Part shown: piece by piece, positions 63,869 to 64,000 of the stretch
How the letters are laid out: the number at the start of each line of letters is the position of its first letter
Numbering within the stretch: the first letter of the stretch is position 1
Assembly (NCBI RefSeq): GCF_030580865.1
Contig: NZ_JAUQSY010000004.1
Location: forward strand, 248,001-312,000
Direction: 5' to 3'
DNA length: 64,000 bases
From: Hymenobacter aranciens
GTDB taxonomy: Bacteria > Bacteroidota > Bacteroidia > Cytophagales > Hymenobacteraceae
Translations under genes and position numbers: made by a program
Notes under the pieces: generated by a model
Databases searched by the model: none
What the model saw: the letters and a program-made list of their open reading frames with translations, nothing else
What the model was told of the DNA's origin: nothing

Positions 63869-64000
63869 ATGGCCCGCTACGCCACCTCCGATATTCACGG
63901 CTGTTTGCTCACCTTACGCCATCTGGTTGAGGAAGAACTTCAACTTACCCCCACCGATGAGCTGTACGTGCTGGGCGACTACATCAATAAAGGCCCCGAC
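63869..64000 (+). CDS. Metallophosphoesterase (serine/threonine phosphatase-like), N-terminal part (cut by window edge)
   Basis: The first 44 residues are present. They contain the metal-binding motifs of calcineurin-like phosphatases: DIHG (TSDIHGCLLTL) and GDYINKGPD, which matches GDxxxRG with Asn-Lys in place of the usual Asp-Arg. The rest lies outside the window. Confidence 0.82.
   Translation, partial: MARYATSDIHGCLLTLRHLVEEELQLTPTDELYVLGDYINKGPD

Overview
The window reads as a chromosomal segment of a GC-rich Bacteroidota, most likely Hymenobacter or a close Cytophagales relative. The reasons are many secreted proteins ending in type IX secretion (T9SS) sorting domains with FPNP/YPNP motifs, a gliding-motility-type C-terminal domain, Bacteroidota promoters (TTG, about 20 bp, TAnnTTTG), an HmuY/HmuR heme system, GWxTD and DUF2723 proteins, and families of intergenic palindromic repeats. 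I saw no rRNA, tRNA or CRISPR array. Gene functions come from recognised motifs and family resemblance; no database was searched.

Layout. 1-6 kb: ftsH (5' end only), rsfS, birA, a secreted cupredoxin and a DUF2723 membrane protein. 6-14 kb: two large convergent SBBP-repeat T9SS proteins. 14-16.6 kb: a perfect 21-bp tandem array, a helical protein of unknown function and a low-GC HNH nuclease. 16.6-23.8 kb: GWxTD protein, rlmB, manC, kdsD, recQ. 23.8-32.1 kb (minus strand): a heme-uptake cluster in the order hmuR-hmuY-hmuT-hmuU-(broken glyoxalase)-hmuV-hmuS. Its promoter is flanked by two palindromic operators, and repeats separate several of its genes. 32.3-42.2 kb: bacilliredoxin, a TPR protein plus a PorE-like OmpA protein, a hybrid histidine kinase plus a LytTR regulator, a PKD protein and a 3-methyladenine glycosylase. 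42.4-49.6 kb: a complete IS5-family element, two T9SS genes of lower GC (the first apparently frameshifted in a poly-A tract), and a second helical protein. 49.7-60.2 kb: a second 21-bp array, a GNAT enzyme, a T9SS sugar dehydrogenase, two paralogous T9SS proteins and a gliding-type protein. 60.4-64 kb: lnt (with an in-frame AT-rich palindromic insert), rsmI, two small disordered proteins and the start of a metallophosphatase.

How the parts work together. The Hmu cluster forms a complete route: surface lipoprotein (HmuY, here with two tandem domains), TonB receptor, binding protein, permease, ATPase and cytoplasmic heme handling. The T9SS cargos are secreted or surface-attached, and the PorE-like OmpA protein could belong to that secretion apparatus. 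The kinase and LytTR regulator look like one phosphorelay.

Most unusual items: two loci that pair a perfect 21-bp array with a helical protein of unknown function; a roughly 230-bp MITE-like repeat whose ends abut stop codons and whose inner hairpin shows compensatory changes; the doubled HmuY; the two-operator hmuR promoter; the poly-A frameshift; and the in-frame palindrome in lnt.
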